A stretch of DNA of 64,000 nucleotides. Source: Liopterus haemorrhoidalis. Taxonomy: Eukaryota > Arthropoda > Insecta > Coleoptera > Dytiscidae. The notes beneath the pieces are model-generated. The model did no database searches. It saw only the letters and a list, made by a program, of their open reading frames with translations, and was not told where the DNA came from. The stretch is from contig OZ020624.1 in the NCBI GenBank assembly GCA_963971575.1, positions 4,965,001-5,029,000 of the forward strand, in the 5' to 3' direction. Both the position numbers and the translations under genes were made by a program. Positions 11,540-21,800 of the stretch are shown here, in pieces. How positions within the stretch are numbered: the stretch's first letter is position 1; every line of letters begins with the position of its first letter.

Positions 11540-11702
11540 CTAAACTGTGTACTTATATGTAACGTTTCCATGGTCATGATAAATAATATCTCTGTTAGAA
11601 AATATTAGGACAAGTTATTTCTACTCTGCTGCTAGATTGAATTTTATACAAGTACTTTGTGATGGCGGTCGGTCCTGTGGTGGCCACAGCTGATTTTTTT
11701 CA
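11540..11702 (-). repeat. Family C repeat, copy 1
   Basis: A ~165-bp repeat whose complement contains 'gtggccaccacaggaccgac' and 'tctagcagcagagtagaaat'. It recurs at 25497-25671 (inside fy intron 4) and 61530-61690. It has no coding capacity and could be a SINE or MITE. Confidence 0.7.
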
Positions 11703-11850
11703 ATGTATCTATTACCACACTGGCTGTCACTCAACGGTTGTTATAGAAATGAAACCTCTATGTTCTACAGTGGCGCACACAGGGTTTTGGCTTGGGGGGG
11801 TCCAATTATAGACAATTTTTATAAAGCAATATTATATATTTAAAACTTAT

Positions 11851-12053
11851 TATAATCTGTCTCAATTTGTAATACGAAACTAAATCTGGTTAGTTTGATC
11901 TGGTATCTTTGGTGACTGTTGTGGTGTAAACAGACTTTGGCGTATCCGTGTGAACCAATACTATGATAATATTATAAATGTATTGTCAATATACAACATA
12001 AAAAATGAACTTTTCCTGTTAGTTCCGTATAACAAAATGAGACAGATAATATA
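11851..12053. mobile_element. Family B MITE, copy B2 (uninterrupted)
   Basis: About 203 bp from 'tataatctgtctcaattt' to 'atgagacagataata'. It contains 'gtattgtcaatatacaacat', the sequence split by the DD41D mariner in copy B1, and so serves as the empty-site control. Confidence 0.8.
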
Positions 12054-12138
12054 AACAATAACAATGATTAAGAAATTTATTGTAATATTATTTATAATTT
12101 ATCATTTTGGCAATGTTTTTATGAACATTTGTACAATG

Positions 12139-12461
12139 TATAATATGTCTCATTTTGTAATACGAAACTAGATCTGGTTACTTTGGTGACTGTTGTGGTG
12201 TAAATAGACTTTTATGGTAACATGTGAATTTGTAAACCTGGCTTTTAAATATTTGGTTAAGTTTTATTATATCGACGTTATATTCACTCAAAAACTATGT
12301 ATGTCAGATAACAAACTGACATGTCAAAATTACGATTGACATGTCAAATATTTTGAAAGGTGCCACTTCAGAATTACCACCCTAAGATGATATTTTAAAT
12401 ATACAACATAAAAAATGAAATTTTTCTCTTAGTTTCGTATTACAAATTGAGACAGATTATA
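12139..12461. mobile_element. Family B MITE, copy B3
   Basis: The ends are 'tataatatgtctcatttt' and 'attacaaattgagacagatt'. It holds an internal segment with a direct pair of 'ttgacatgtcaaat'-like motifs, also present in B4. Confidence 0.7.
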
Positions 12462-13319
12462 TTTCAACGTAGGTATAGGGTTACCAACCGTCCTACTTTA
12501 GTAGGACATGTCCTACAATTTACCTCCTTGTCCTTCGTCCTACCTACTGTTAAAAAATATCGGAAATGTCCTACTTTATAGTATTTTTACTTTTGAAGAC
12601 GCCTTTACCGCTGAGTCGACGTTTGCCGATGAACGCGATCGAGGCATAACGTTTTGACTAAATTTCTATGATGTCATTAAGGATAAAGCTTTATTAAAAA
12701 AAGCAGGTACATCTAAAAAATATGATTTTATTTAAAAAAAAAAAAGAAAATGTGAACGTCAACCAATAAACATATCTAATTATATTTTTTATTACCATAT
12801 ATATTTAAACTTGATTGTTAATTATTTATTGGTTGTTTCTTATTAATTATATACAAAGAATATTTAAAAAAATATCTTATGATTTATTTTATATTTTTAT
12901 TTCTAAAATGTGATTTTGTTAAATATAAAGAAAGATGTGAACCAATAAACATATAATTTAATTTTCATAATAGTAGTAGGTATTACTTATTATAAACAGT
13001 TCACTTTTGTAAGAACAAACTAAGAGGGAATTTTGTTTTCAACAGTTTGCACCTTTGAAGCTGTATGTCATGTTGGTATTAAAAAATGTCACTTTTTTAA
13101 AATGTCGATCCATTTGACATATGTCATAATGCAAAATGATATCTTAATTATAGTGATCATAACCTTATCAACCTAAAGTCGGTTTTACAGCGTAAGGAAT
13201 ATTTATAATTGACATTTAAAGTCAGTAACACACCATAAAAGTAACCAAAATAACCAGATCTAGTGTGTTCTTACAAAATTGAACAGCTTATATTTATTGA
13301 CTGTTTCTTGTTAATTATA

Positions 13320-13495
13320 TGTTACGTTGGATACCATAATAAGGCCTCTTTTCATAATGAGACCTTTTTGAAAATTTGTTTAATAATATATAATCTATAA
13401 TAAAATGTTTTTATAATATTATTAAACAAATTTTAAAAAAGGCCTCATTATGAAAAAAATGCCTTACTATGAAAAAATGGCCTTGTTATGGGATT
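13320..13495. repeat. Palindromic repeat, copy 1
   Basis: 'cccataataagg'-type sequence with an inverted pair 'aatttgtttaataatata' / 'tattattaaacaaatttt'. The same unit recurs at 14508-14670. Confidence 0.6.
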
Positions 13496-13509
13496 TGAAC
13501 TTAATTACG

Positions 13510-14470
13510 TATAATCTGTCTCAATTTGTAATACGAAACTAGATCTGGTTACTTTAGTGACTGTTGTGGTGTAAATAGACTTTTGTAGAATCATGTGAAC
13601 TTGTAAATCTGGCTTTTAAAAGTATGGTTAAGTTTCATCATATTGAGGTTATTACTAAATTGACATGTCAAAATTGTGAATGACATGTCAAATATTTTGA
13701 ATGTATATATTAATATTTATTTCATCAAACTTTCCATTATTACTCGTAGAATAGTAAAAAAGTATTACGATTATCAATGAAATATCGTGATAAAATATAA
13801 AAAACAAAAATACATATTATATAATAATTTATCATTTTATTGTGCTGCCCTTAAAATCTAATTCTTGTTTTGCAAAATTTAACATATTTAAACAAAAATA
13901 TTCATTTTTTGAATGTAAATCCCAAATTTTTGTCTGCAAATCTTTCCGAAACATGTAGTCTGTGGTTCTATCTGTTTGCTTATTATTACCTCTCCCCATG
14001 TTCGTCGGTCTTAAATTTTCTACACCTTCATTTAAAATTTTTCTTACTTCTCCTTCAGAAATCTAAAGAAATTGAAATGGGTAAATTATTTTATATTTCA
14101 CAACAAAAAGGACACCAATATTTACTGAAAAAATATCTGCCACACGGTCTATAATTTCGCTTCTTTTTAATTTTGTTCCATTTTTTTCTAAAAGTTTTCC
14201 ATAAGCGTTATATATGTGTTTTTTTTGTATATTTATCTAATTGTTGTCTCTTATGCATATTTTCTGATGTTATGTTCTTATTTTGGTTGTATAAAAATAC
14301 TTTTCAATTAAAAAAATAAATTGTCATATAATTTAATGTCAAATATGAATTGTCAAATGTTTTGAAAGGTGCCATTTCAGCAGTACCACCCTAAGATGAT
14401 ATTTTAAATAGACAACATAAAAAATGAAATGTTCCTCTTAGTTTCGTATTACAAATTGAGACAGATAATA
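13510..14470. mobile_element. Family B MITE, copy B4, with ~600-bp interior
   Basis: The ends match family B. The interior from about 13700 to 14330 is not found in the other copies and is probably an insertion. No ORF with a domain is visible; the 94-codon frame at 13870 looks fortuitous. Confidence 0.55.
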
Positions 14471-14507
14471 TTACTTATTATTTATTGACTGTTTCTTGTT
14501 AATTATA

Positions 14508-14670
14508 TGTTATGTTGGATCCCATAATAAGGCTTTCTTGAAAATTTGTTTAATAATATATAATCTGTAATAATATATTTTATAATATTATTAAACAAAT
14601 TTTAAAAAAGGCTTCATTATAAAAAAATGCCTTACTATGAAAAAATGGCCTTGTTATGGGATTTGAACTT
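14508..14670. repeat. Palindromic repeat, copy 2
   Basis: Second copy of the unit at 13320-13495, with the same 'tttaataatata' inverted pair. Confidence 0.6.
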
Positions 14671-14791
14671 AATTAGGTACCTATATTATTCGTAGCATAA
14701 TAAAAATTTTAAAAAAACTGTCCTACTGTGTCCTACTAAACTACTATTTTTAGTTGACGTACTCTGACACGACAGACATTTGGTAACCCTA

Positions 14792-15531
14792 ATAATAGTT
14801 ATACTGTCAGTCATTATTGGAATCAATAAGTGAGAGTGGCCAATTCCTTTTGGAAATACTATACTTCTTTTTAATATCCCTAAACAACTTTTGTGTGTAT
14901 TGCAACTTAGTGCCTTTTGATACGTAAATTCGGCCCTATGTACATAACTCCGAGACAAGGGCCAGTTTAATACAAAATAGTAACAATTTAAAATGTTTGT
15001 TTAGGAAAGAAATATTCCAACTACGAGAATGATGGCAAAAAAATCTTGTCATTTAAATAATAAGAATTATTAAAAGCAAAGATTAAATATAACTACTATA
15101 TTATTACTATAAGTACTATATTATCATTCTATTCTATTTTATTTAATTATGGCCTACTATATTATCATCGTTAGAAGCAAAAAATAAAAACAAGAACTGT
15201 CAAATAATTTTTAAAGATATTTTTAACACAGCAATAAATATTTCATAAAATGTATGTTACATAGGGTAGAAATATGGTATTTTTATTTTATTATAACATA
15301 AATTATTTGAGAAATATGTATAAATATACATATAAATAAATTTGACAGTTGTAGAATATTACGCCCCCTGCACATGCCTGAACTGTCAAACTAAATGTGA
15401 ATGTTTAAACAATATAATTTAAAAATTATAACAGGACAAAGTATGACTCGTCACTGAATAATTGATATAAAATAATTTAAGAGAAATAACTAAATCGATA
15501 AAACTAAATTTTTGTCTGTAAATGAACTAAC
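14792..15531. other. No gene seen; downstream intron of the putative glycosyltransferase
   Basis: If the exon at 15532-15630 is real, this AT-rich interval is its first intron on the minus strand. I find no second exon between here and the window start. Confidence 0.4.
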
Positions 15532-15630
15532 CTTTTCATCTCTAGCTGTCTGTAGATAGTATACAATGACAAACATCCAAGCCATCATAAATAGTAAAAG
15601 AATTTTAACATTTCTCCTCATTATTAGCAT
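15532..15630 (-). CDS. Probable polypeptide GalNAc-transferase (GALNT2/Pgant2-like), first coding exon
   Basis: On the minus strand an ATG frame reads MRRNVKILLLFMMAWMFVIV followed by YYLQTARDEK, then a good splice donor (AAG|gttagt). It has the layout of a Golgi type II glycosyltransferase start: a short basic cytoplasmic tail (MRRN.K), a ~20-residue membrane anchor, then a polar stem. The MRR...YY pattern resembles GALNT2/Pgant2 N-termini, enzymes that start mucin-type O-glycosylation in the Golgi. Two starts are possible; MLI-MRRN begins at 15630 and MRRN at 15621, and family resemblance favours 15621. No later exon is visible, so the catalytic domain cannot be checked. It could be another type II membrane protein. 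It is divergent from fy with 3.1 kb between the two start codons. Confidence 0.5.
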
Positions 15631-16038
15631 TTGTGTTTAAATAATCACACACACAATCACAAAAACACGGACTGACAGAATGTTGTACCGCGGTCAACCA
15701 GCGAAAACATACTACCTTTCGTTTGCTTCTCCATGTTGCTAAAACATCAACGAAATTTTCAGATAGCGTAAATCTTTCTCTCTCTAAATGGTGGGAAAAC
15801 GCATGCGAGGTAGAAAGTCAATAGATTGGACCGTAAAACGATACGGAACTGTACAGAACAGTCCATAGTAACGCTCACAACCACGCTGTAGGAAACTGTA
15901 AACTGTTCCAGTGCTACCCAAAATGTAGTATGTGGACCTGTGCTGGTATGCGAGTCATCGGCAGGCAGTAGTAGCGCCAGCGGGGGTCCATGCGGAGGCT
16001 AAAATTTGTTCCGACTCCCCCCCACCCTATAAAAGGTG
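15631..16038. promoter_or_regulatory. Putative 5' leader and promoter region of the minus-strand gene
   Basis: The sequence upstream of the MRRN exon is richer in G+C than its surroundings. It contains a minus-strand upstream ATG at 15737 (MEKQTKGSMFSLVDRG...) that stops within ~80 bp, so it would be a short upstream ORF. No TATA box can be assigned with confidence. Confidence 0.3.
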
Positions 16039-16046
16039 TGTAAATT

Positions 16047-16789
16047 CAGTGGCGGCTCCTGAGTACGCGCTGCGGAGCTGCAGCTCTTACTTGAAAATAA
16101 TAAAAAAAAATCTTGTTTTGAACTCAAAATGCATTTAACATAGTAATTGTGATGTGAAAATGTTTTTTTTAAATATATTTTTAACATTAATTGCTATTGT
16201 TTCATAAATATTTACAAGTTTCCTTTGATAACGTCGCGCTGCTTATATCCTAGCGTCAAGGAAAGTGCAAATGTAGGCTTGCAAAGGGGTAGCGGTGCGT
16301 AGGCAGTGATAAACTGGTGGGGGTCAGAGCTAGAATGCTGTTAGCGTCACAATAACAGTGATCACAGTACTATGAAATTATTGAATGTATTTATTTAAGT
16401 CGTAACTGAAATCGCTATACCTATGTATATTATCTCTAAAAATTTATTGTGTAGGTAGGTATTAATAATTAGTATTTTAATTAACTTTTTCTTTTAAATT
16501 TTATAAGGATATTAGCTTAACAAATACGTTTCGTATTTTAGATTATAAAACAATAGGTTTAAAAAATGAATACTGTCAAATCATTATTGGAAATTCCATT
16601 TAACAGACGAACGTTAGAAGAAAAAATTGATATAAAAAAATTAGGGCGACACACACCAAATTTAATTATTTCGGAAAGTGCAAGAATCAACAGAGTCTTA
16701 TATGATAAAACGTCGTGTTTAAACACCTAAACCTATCCTTGTATTATAATTTGCAGCTCTGAGTCCCAAAAAGTCACGAGCCACCAATT
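16047..16789 (+). mobile_element. hAT element (ZMYM1-like), 743 bp, perfect 8-bp TSD
   Basis: The ends 'cagtggcggctc' and the complement of 'gagccaccaatt' are flanked by TGTAAATT on both sides (16039-16046 and 16790-16797). The 8-bp duplication and the CAGTGGCGGCTC-type end point to hAT. A remnant of the transposase start remains inside. The element is short and non-autonomous. Confidence 0.85.
16566..16730 (+). pseudogene. hAT/ZMYM1-like transposase N-terminal remnant, 54 aa
   Basis: The frame reads VKSLLEIPFNRRTLEEKIDI then KKLGRHTPNLIISESARINR and stops. The pattern LL..PF...T.EEK..IK.LGR.TP.L is the conserved opening of ZMYM1-like hAT transposases. The downstream zinc finger (TTF/BED region), catalytic and dimerisation domains are deleted. 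Confidence 0.7.
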
Positions 16790-16984
16790 TGTAAATTAAG
16801 CAACCGGACTGATTTAAAAAAATATATATTCGAATAGAATTCTAGACTATTGCAAACGTTTTGGCGGAACTAAAGACTATTCCAAATGATTAGGCAGAAC
16901 TAGATTTTCAAATCTAGTAATTTTTACAGATTGATTGAAGCTATTGATCATTTTCAGAAAAAGCCTACTTCAATATATAAAAAA

Positions 16985-17290
16985 TTTATGTGAAGTGTGA
17001 ATTTTCACACATTTCAGGGTTTCGCAGGTATTTAGTAAGTGAATGATGATTATTTGAGATACCAAAACAAATTTTATATATATATTTTTTTTTTTTGTTA
17101 ATTAATTCGAATGCTTAATACCCTTATTTAGCTTTCTAAATATGTGCATTATTATTATTTTTTTTATTTAGCAAGGTTCATTAACATTTTGAACATTGCG
17201 CCTATGCCTTCCATTGGTTGTTTTAAGTCATAACCCCGCAACTCTGATTTCGTGACGTGATTTCTGACTTATAATTTGCTGTACGATTAT
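16985..17290 (-). repeat. Family A fragment, copy A3
   Basis: Only the terminal part is present: 'tgtgaagtgtgaattttcac', 'ggtatttagtaagtgaatga' and 'ccttccattggttg'. It breaks off near 17290 before the tRNA-like module. Confidence 0.75.
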
Positions 17291-17766
17291 TATAAATTTT
17301 CATTTCATTTCATTGAACTTTAAGGGGTTCATGTGCCCCCTATGCTCCCTGTGATACACCCCACCCCCCACCCGAATACGCCACTGCTTACTGGTTCGAG
17401 CCGACCCTGCGAGACATTCGAAATAAAACCAGCCAGTTCGTTGCATTTTCATCAGATAGTTTGAGAAACACTGAACTACACCATGCTAAACATAAAATAA
17501 AATGCCTCTATTACCAACTTTGCTAATATGATGTTCAAACTGGTATTTTCATCTGTGAAACGATTCAGAAAGATTCTGCTCATGCGTATTTGTTTATTAA
17601 TTCCCTAAAATTAAACTACGCATGTCCAGAACAGTTGGAAATCAATGTTTGAACAAACCTGGTGCCATTATCCAAGATGGTGGTGGAATTTTTTAATTTA
17701 AATTTTGATCATGAGATGGCAGTTATTGGTTAAAAGATGGCGGGAATTTTATAGAAACCCCTAATG
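17291..17766. other. No gene seen
   Basis: Mixed sequence with a possible hAT-end relic near 17460 (tttgagaaacactg). No coding feature is supported. Confidence 0.35.
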
Positions 17767-18098
17767 TAGGGTGACCATTCGTCCCGCATTTTAACATTTT
17801 GTCCCGCATTAAGATGCGTCCCGCAAAAGTCCCGCATTTTAACATTTTGTCCCGTATTGTCCCGCATTTTGGAATTGGGAGGTGAGGACCTTTTTTTGCT
17901 CTTCACTTGGATTTGGGAGGTGAAGACCTTTTTTTTTGCTCTTCACTTGGATTTTGGGAGATGAGGACCTTTTTTTTACTCTTCACTTGGATTTGGGAGA
18001 TGAGGTCCTTTTTTTTGCTCTTCACTTGGATTTGGGAGATGAGGACCATTTTTTTTTGCTCCGTCCCGCATTGCCTTCTTAAGAAAATGGTCACCCTA
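17767..18098. mobile_element. Family D hAT-like MITE, copy D1, with internal minisatellite
   Basis: The ends 'tagggtgaccattcgtcccg' and '...atggtcaccct(a)' are flanked by CCCTAATG on both sides (17759-17766 and 18099-18106), a perfect 8-bp duplication. Inside are about five units of 38-41 bp built on 'ttcacttggatttgggagg' and 'tgaggacctttttttgctc'. A second copy is at 31007-31257. Confidence 0.85.
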
Positions 18099-18778
18099 CC
18101 CTAATGAGAAGTGACATTACCTATAGAGGCGCTGTTGTCGCTTGCAAAATGGCGACTGGAATAGGATATTTTTGATATTTGCAATTTGATACACAACAAT
18201 TCACATTGCAGTTAATTTTCTGTTGCGATTTTAAAGACGTTTTATTAAAGTTTTCTTCACTTTAACACATGCAAACAACGTAATTAAATGAGCCAACAAA
18301 ATCCTATTCCGTTAAGTTCCAAATATTCCGCTAGGCGTCACTTCAGTTATTGTCAGTTCTCAATTGAAAATAAACATTACCTATCGAAGCGCTGATGTTG
18401 CTTACAAAATGGTGAATGGAATAGGATACTTTTGACATTTGCCCGGAACTTGATTTTGAAATCTACTAACTTTTTTACTATTAAATCGGGCTTAAAATCA
18501 CTTTATTTCACAAAAACTTGATTCAGTCGTTAAAAAATGAGATAAAATAATAAAAATTCCGTCTAGTTCCGCTTTTATCAATGAAATGAATTATATTCAA
18601 TTCATACATGGCTATTTTAAATATTTTAAAACTATTCTAATAGTTTTTCTTCCAACCAAATGTACAGATATCTAGATTTCCAAGCCTTTGAACTAAATTT
18701 ACAGTTTCCTGTAATCGGCCATGCTGTTGAGTTGTTTTAAAATGGCGTCTTAAATTTGTTAAGCGATATTGTTTTGTA

Positions 18779-18856
18779 ATGTCTGTGCATGTTTTGTGTT
18801 TAACTTCTGGTGGAGGTCTTCCGATCTTCACCAGAAAGAAAGGAGAAAGTGAAAAT
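18779..18856 (+). CDS. fy: fy exon 1 (residues 1-26)
   Basis: ATG at 18779 opens [20 protein letters not shown], followed by KGESEN and a donor gtaatt. The pattern LCL.SSGG.P.F.RKKG is the FUZ start and begins the first longin-like domain. The exon ends in phase 0. An upstream in-frame start is not needed. A minus-strand ORF (18637-18831) over the same bases is a shadow. Confidence 0.88.
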
Positions 18857-21800
18857 GTAATTAGGGAATATATTATTTTTTATAGATAATAAAATTTTCA
18901 TGTATTTTTGATGTTTTATTTACCTGTTATAGATTTACTAATGTTTGTCAACTTTGGCAAGGGTTGATTTATAGTTTTACTCTTAATTTATTACTAACAA
19001 AAATTAGAAATCGCTTTTTTTAGTTAGTAACAACTAATAACAATTAATTTTTATAATATTCGTAGAAGCAAAAATAAACCAACTCACATTGTTTAACATA
19101 ACCTGATTGCTGATTTTGATCCGTTTTATTTTTGCAGTTGTTTTGTATAGGTATTAATTAGGGGCTTATCCAGCCTTTTTAATTTTTTCCCGGACCGATC
19201 CAAATTGAACCCGTATTTTAAGCTATTAATTATTACGGCGAATGTAGGTCAACGAGGAAAATAATATTGAAATTGTGAATCATTTTATTTACAAATTGTA
19301 ATTATTATAATAAATAGGGTAAAGGTGGAATAGATGCCCCAGTTATAGAAAAACAATCGTGTTGCATTAATCTTAATTATTAAACTTTATCTGTTACTTT
19401 GCTATAATTCTTAGATAATCTTACTACACAATAATATAGGATTAAAACACTTATAATTATTCTAAATATATAAAATGATTTAAAATAGTACTGTAATTGG
19501 CCATATATCCCATATCGATGGGATTTTTGCCCCATATGGTGGTATTTCTGCCTCACTAAAGTAATACATTTGATTTTGACCAACAATTTTAATATTTTTT
19601 TAAAATAACAATTAAAAATTACAATTTAATCAAAATTACAATTTATTAATTTTTTTTACCGACTGCTAACGTATATACGGATTGGTCATACCGATTTTGA
19701 CTATTTTTAGCATGATGTCTGTTGGTCCGTGTGTCTGTCGGTCCATGGAGATGTGTAGAGCAATTTTGGCCAAACGGATTTTTATGAAACTTCATATTTA
19801 AGTTTTTGACATCAATGGCACCAGTTGTTCAACTTTTGGTACAAATCGGTCAACTATAAATGTAAGTTTACTCGTGTCGGTTTTAAGATTTTTGCGAATA
19901 TTTCACAACAGAGAAAATTTTCTAAAACATCTATTCTACAAAAATTACTATACAAGTAATAATTAACAACTTTTATTTGAAACATTTTTTGATAGGACTT
20001 AATAAATTTTTAAAACTTTTCATATTTTTGCGATATTTTTTCCAAGTATCTATTTTGGCATATATGTTGTTGCGTGTCCTTGGTAAAATGTTAGTATAAG
20101 ATTATATATATATATTTATATATATTTTATTATAAGATTATATATACAATGCCCGAGCCATATATCCCACATTTATTGCGGCCTTATATCCTTTTTCTAT
20201 GGGATAGATGCCCCATCTGTTTATGTCGAATGTATACAATATTGAGCACTATTTTCTACTCTATAATGTGAGGTTAAGTGTCTTCTGATACATAGTAATG
20301 AAACTAATTTTGTTAAAGTTATAGTTACGTCATAAAACCTTAAGACAAAATGTCGTAATTATTGAAATACAACCACTCATATGAGCACCTACCTTTACAA
20401 TTTAATTTTTCATAAACTATTAACATTGATGATAATTTAACACATTTATTTCAGAAAACTGTGTTTCTCGTACAAACTGTCAGTACTGAAATTATACAAA
20501 CACGCACCGTTATGGATATATGCGAAGTGGGGCGTTTATCCCACTGGGGCATCTATACCCACTTTACTATAATATAGAGACGAGGGCGATGTGTTGTGAA
20601 GCCAACACCCTCTTAGGCGGGGAGCGGGAAGGTGCCCCGAGGAGTTGTGCGTGTTGCTAACATCCAATGACGTCATATAAACCATACGCCATAAAACCTC
20701 ATTGCCAACATTACAGAACATCAATGTTTAGCCGATAACAATTGCAAGTAAAAATATGTTTTTTTAAAACAGTAAACTGCAAATTAAATTAAATAAATAT
20801 CATAAATAATATTAAATTAACGTTAATTTATTAACATATTTTTAAGATAATTGGTAGTTTTTTTTTTATTTCACGTTTATGGTCTTTGATACTTAAGTCG
20901 CATTCAGAGCTCTTTAAATTAAGAGGTTGTAGACTGTGCTTTGTTAGCTGTAAGTTATGTTTCTATGCATTCTTTTTAACGTTGAACCGTTCATATCAAG
21001 TTAGAAATTAATACGTTACGAATAGTCCGCCATCTGTGAATTTTGAAAGCAACTATTTAGCTTCGTAAAATGTTTTATATGTATTATCGTTCTTATAATT
21101 CTGTTGTCTTAGATTTTAACTACCTAATTATCTAAATTGATCTTATTTACTATTCGTCTTTGTAATTTTGAGCAAGATTTGTTAATGATGATATTATGTT
21201 AGGTTATATAAAGGCATACGATAACTATGGTGTCACTGATAGAATGCGATAGCCAATGTGTTTATATGTCTGTCTCATTAAAACATCTCACTAGCTATAA
21301 GTTTAGAAAATTATGCACAATCCACAACAAACAGCGTATTAAATTTGGAGGTCTGAACGGGTTCACGTTTTACCATATGACAAACTTTCTGGTGACAGTG
21401 AACAGTCTATAATCTACAGTGAGCTATTGATTTAAGAGCTCTGAATGCAGCTTTAGGCAATTAGCCAAATATATAGGTTTTTAAATTACATAGATTTAAA
21501 ATACAATATGATCGAAAAAAAATGTCTAGTAGGCCCTGAATTTAAAATGTACAGTAGACAATTTTGTTAATATAAAAATAAATTAATTCCTTGTCTATCT
21601 AGACACCCTTTTTTCTCGATCATATTGTATTGTATATGCTTCACACTTTCTAAATTTAAAACTACAAATATTATATAATTTATTAATGATAAATTAAAAT
21701 TTATATGACAAATTATAAAGATTTATATCTCTAATCAGTGCTGGGTAAAATACTTTCCTGATGTATTCGAAGTACTGAATACAAATACTTTTTTTAAGGA

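Larger units (their letters stand above)
12476..14791. mobile_element. Possible hAT-like element with 'tagggttaccaa' ends, heavily invaded
   Basis: The left end 'tagggttaccaaccgtcc' and the right end 'ttggtaacccta' are inverted, and both ends are rich in 'gtcctacta' motifs. The organisation echoes the shorter 'tagggtgaccaaccgtccc' elements at 17767 and 31007. I see no clear target duplication. The interior contains family B copy B4, a duplicated 'aaggcct' palindrome and AT-rich filler. No transposase is recognisable. Confidence 0.4.

Noticed and set aside
12476..14791. Treating the 'tagggttaccaa' ends as a proven hAT insertion
   Set aside because: The inverted ends are clear but no 8-bp target duplication could be found, so it is listed only as possible.
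17903..18104. Overlapping ORFs on both strands ([11 protein letters not shown]... and QKKVLISQIQVKS...)
   Set aside because: They are read-through of the 38-41-bp minisatellite in family D. The same happens at 31011-31258 and 45904-46248.
18637..18831. Minus-strand [17 protein letters not shown]...
   Set aside because: It is antisense to fy exon 1, whose plus-strand translation matches FUZ and has a proper donor.
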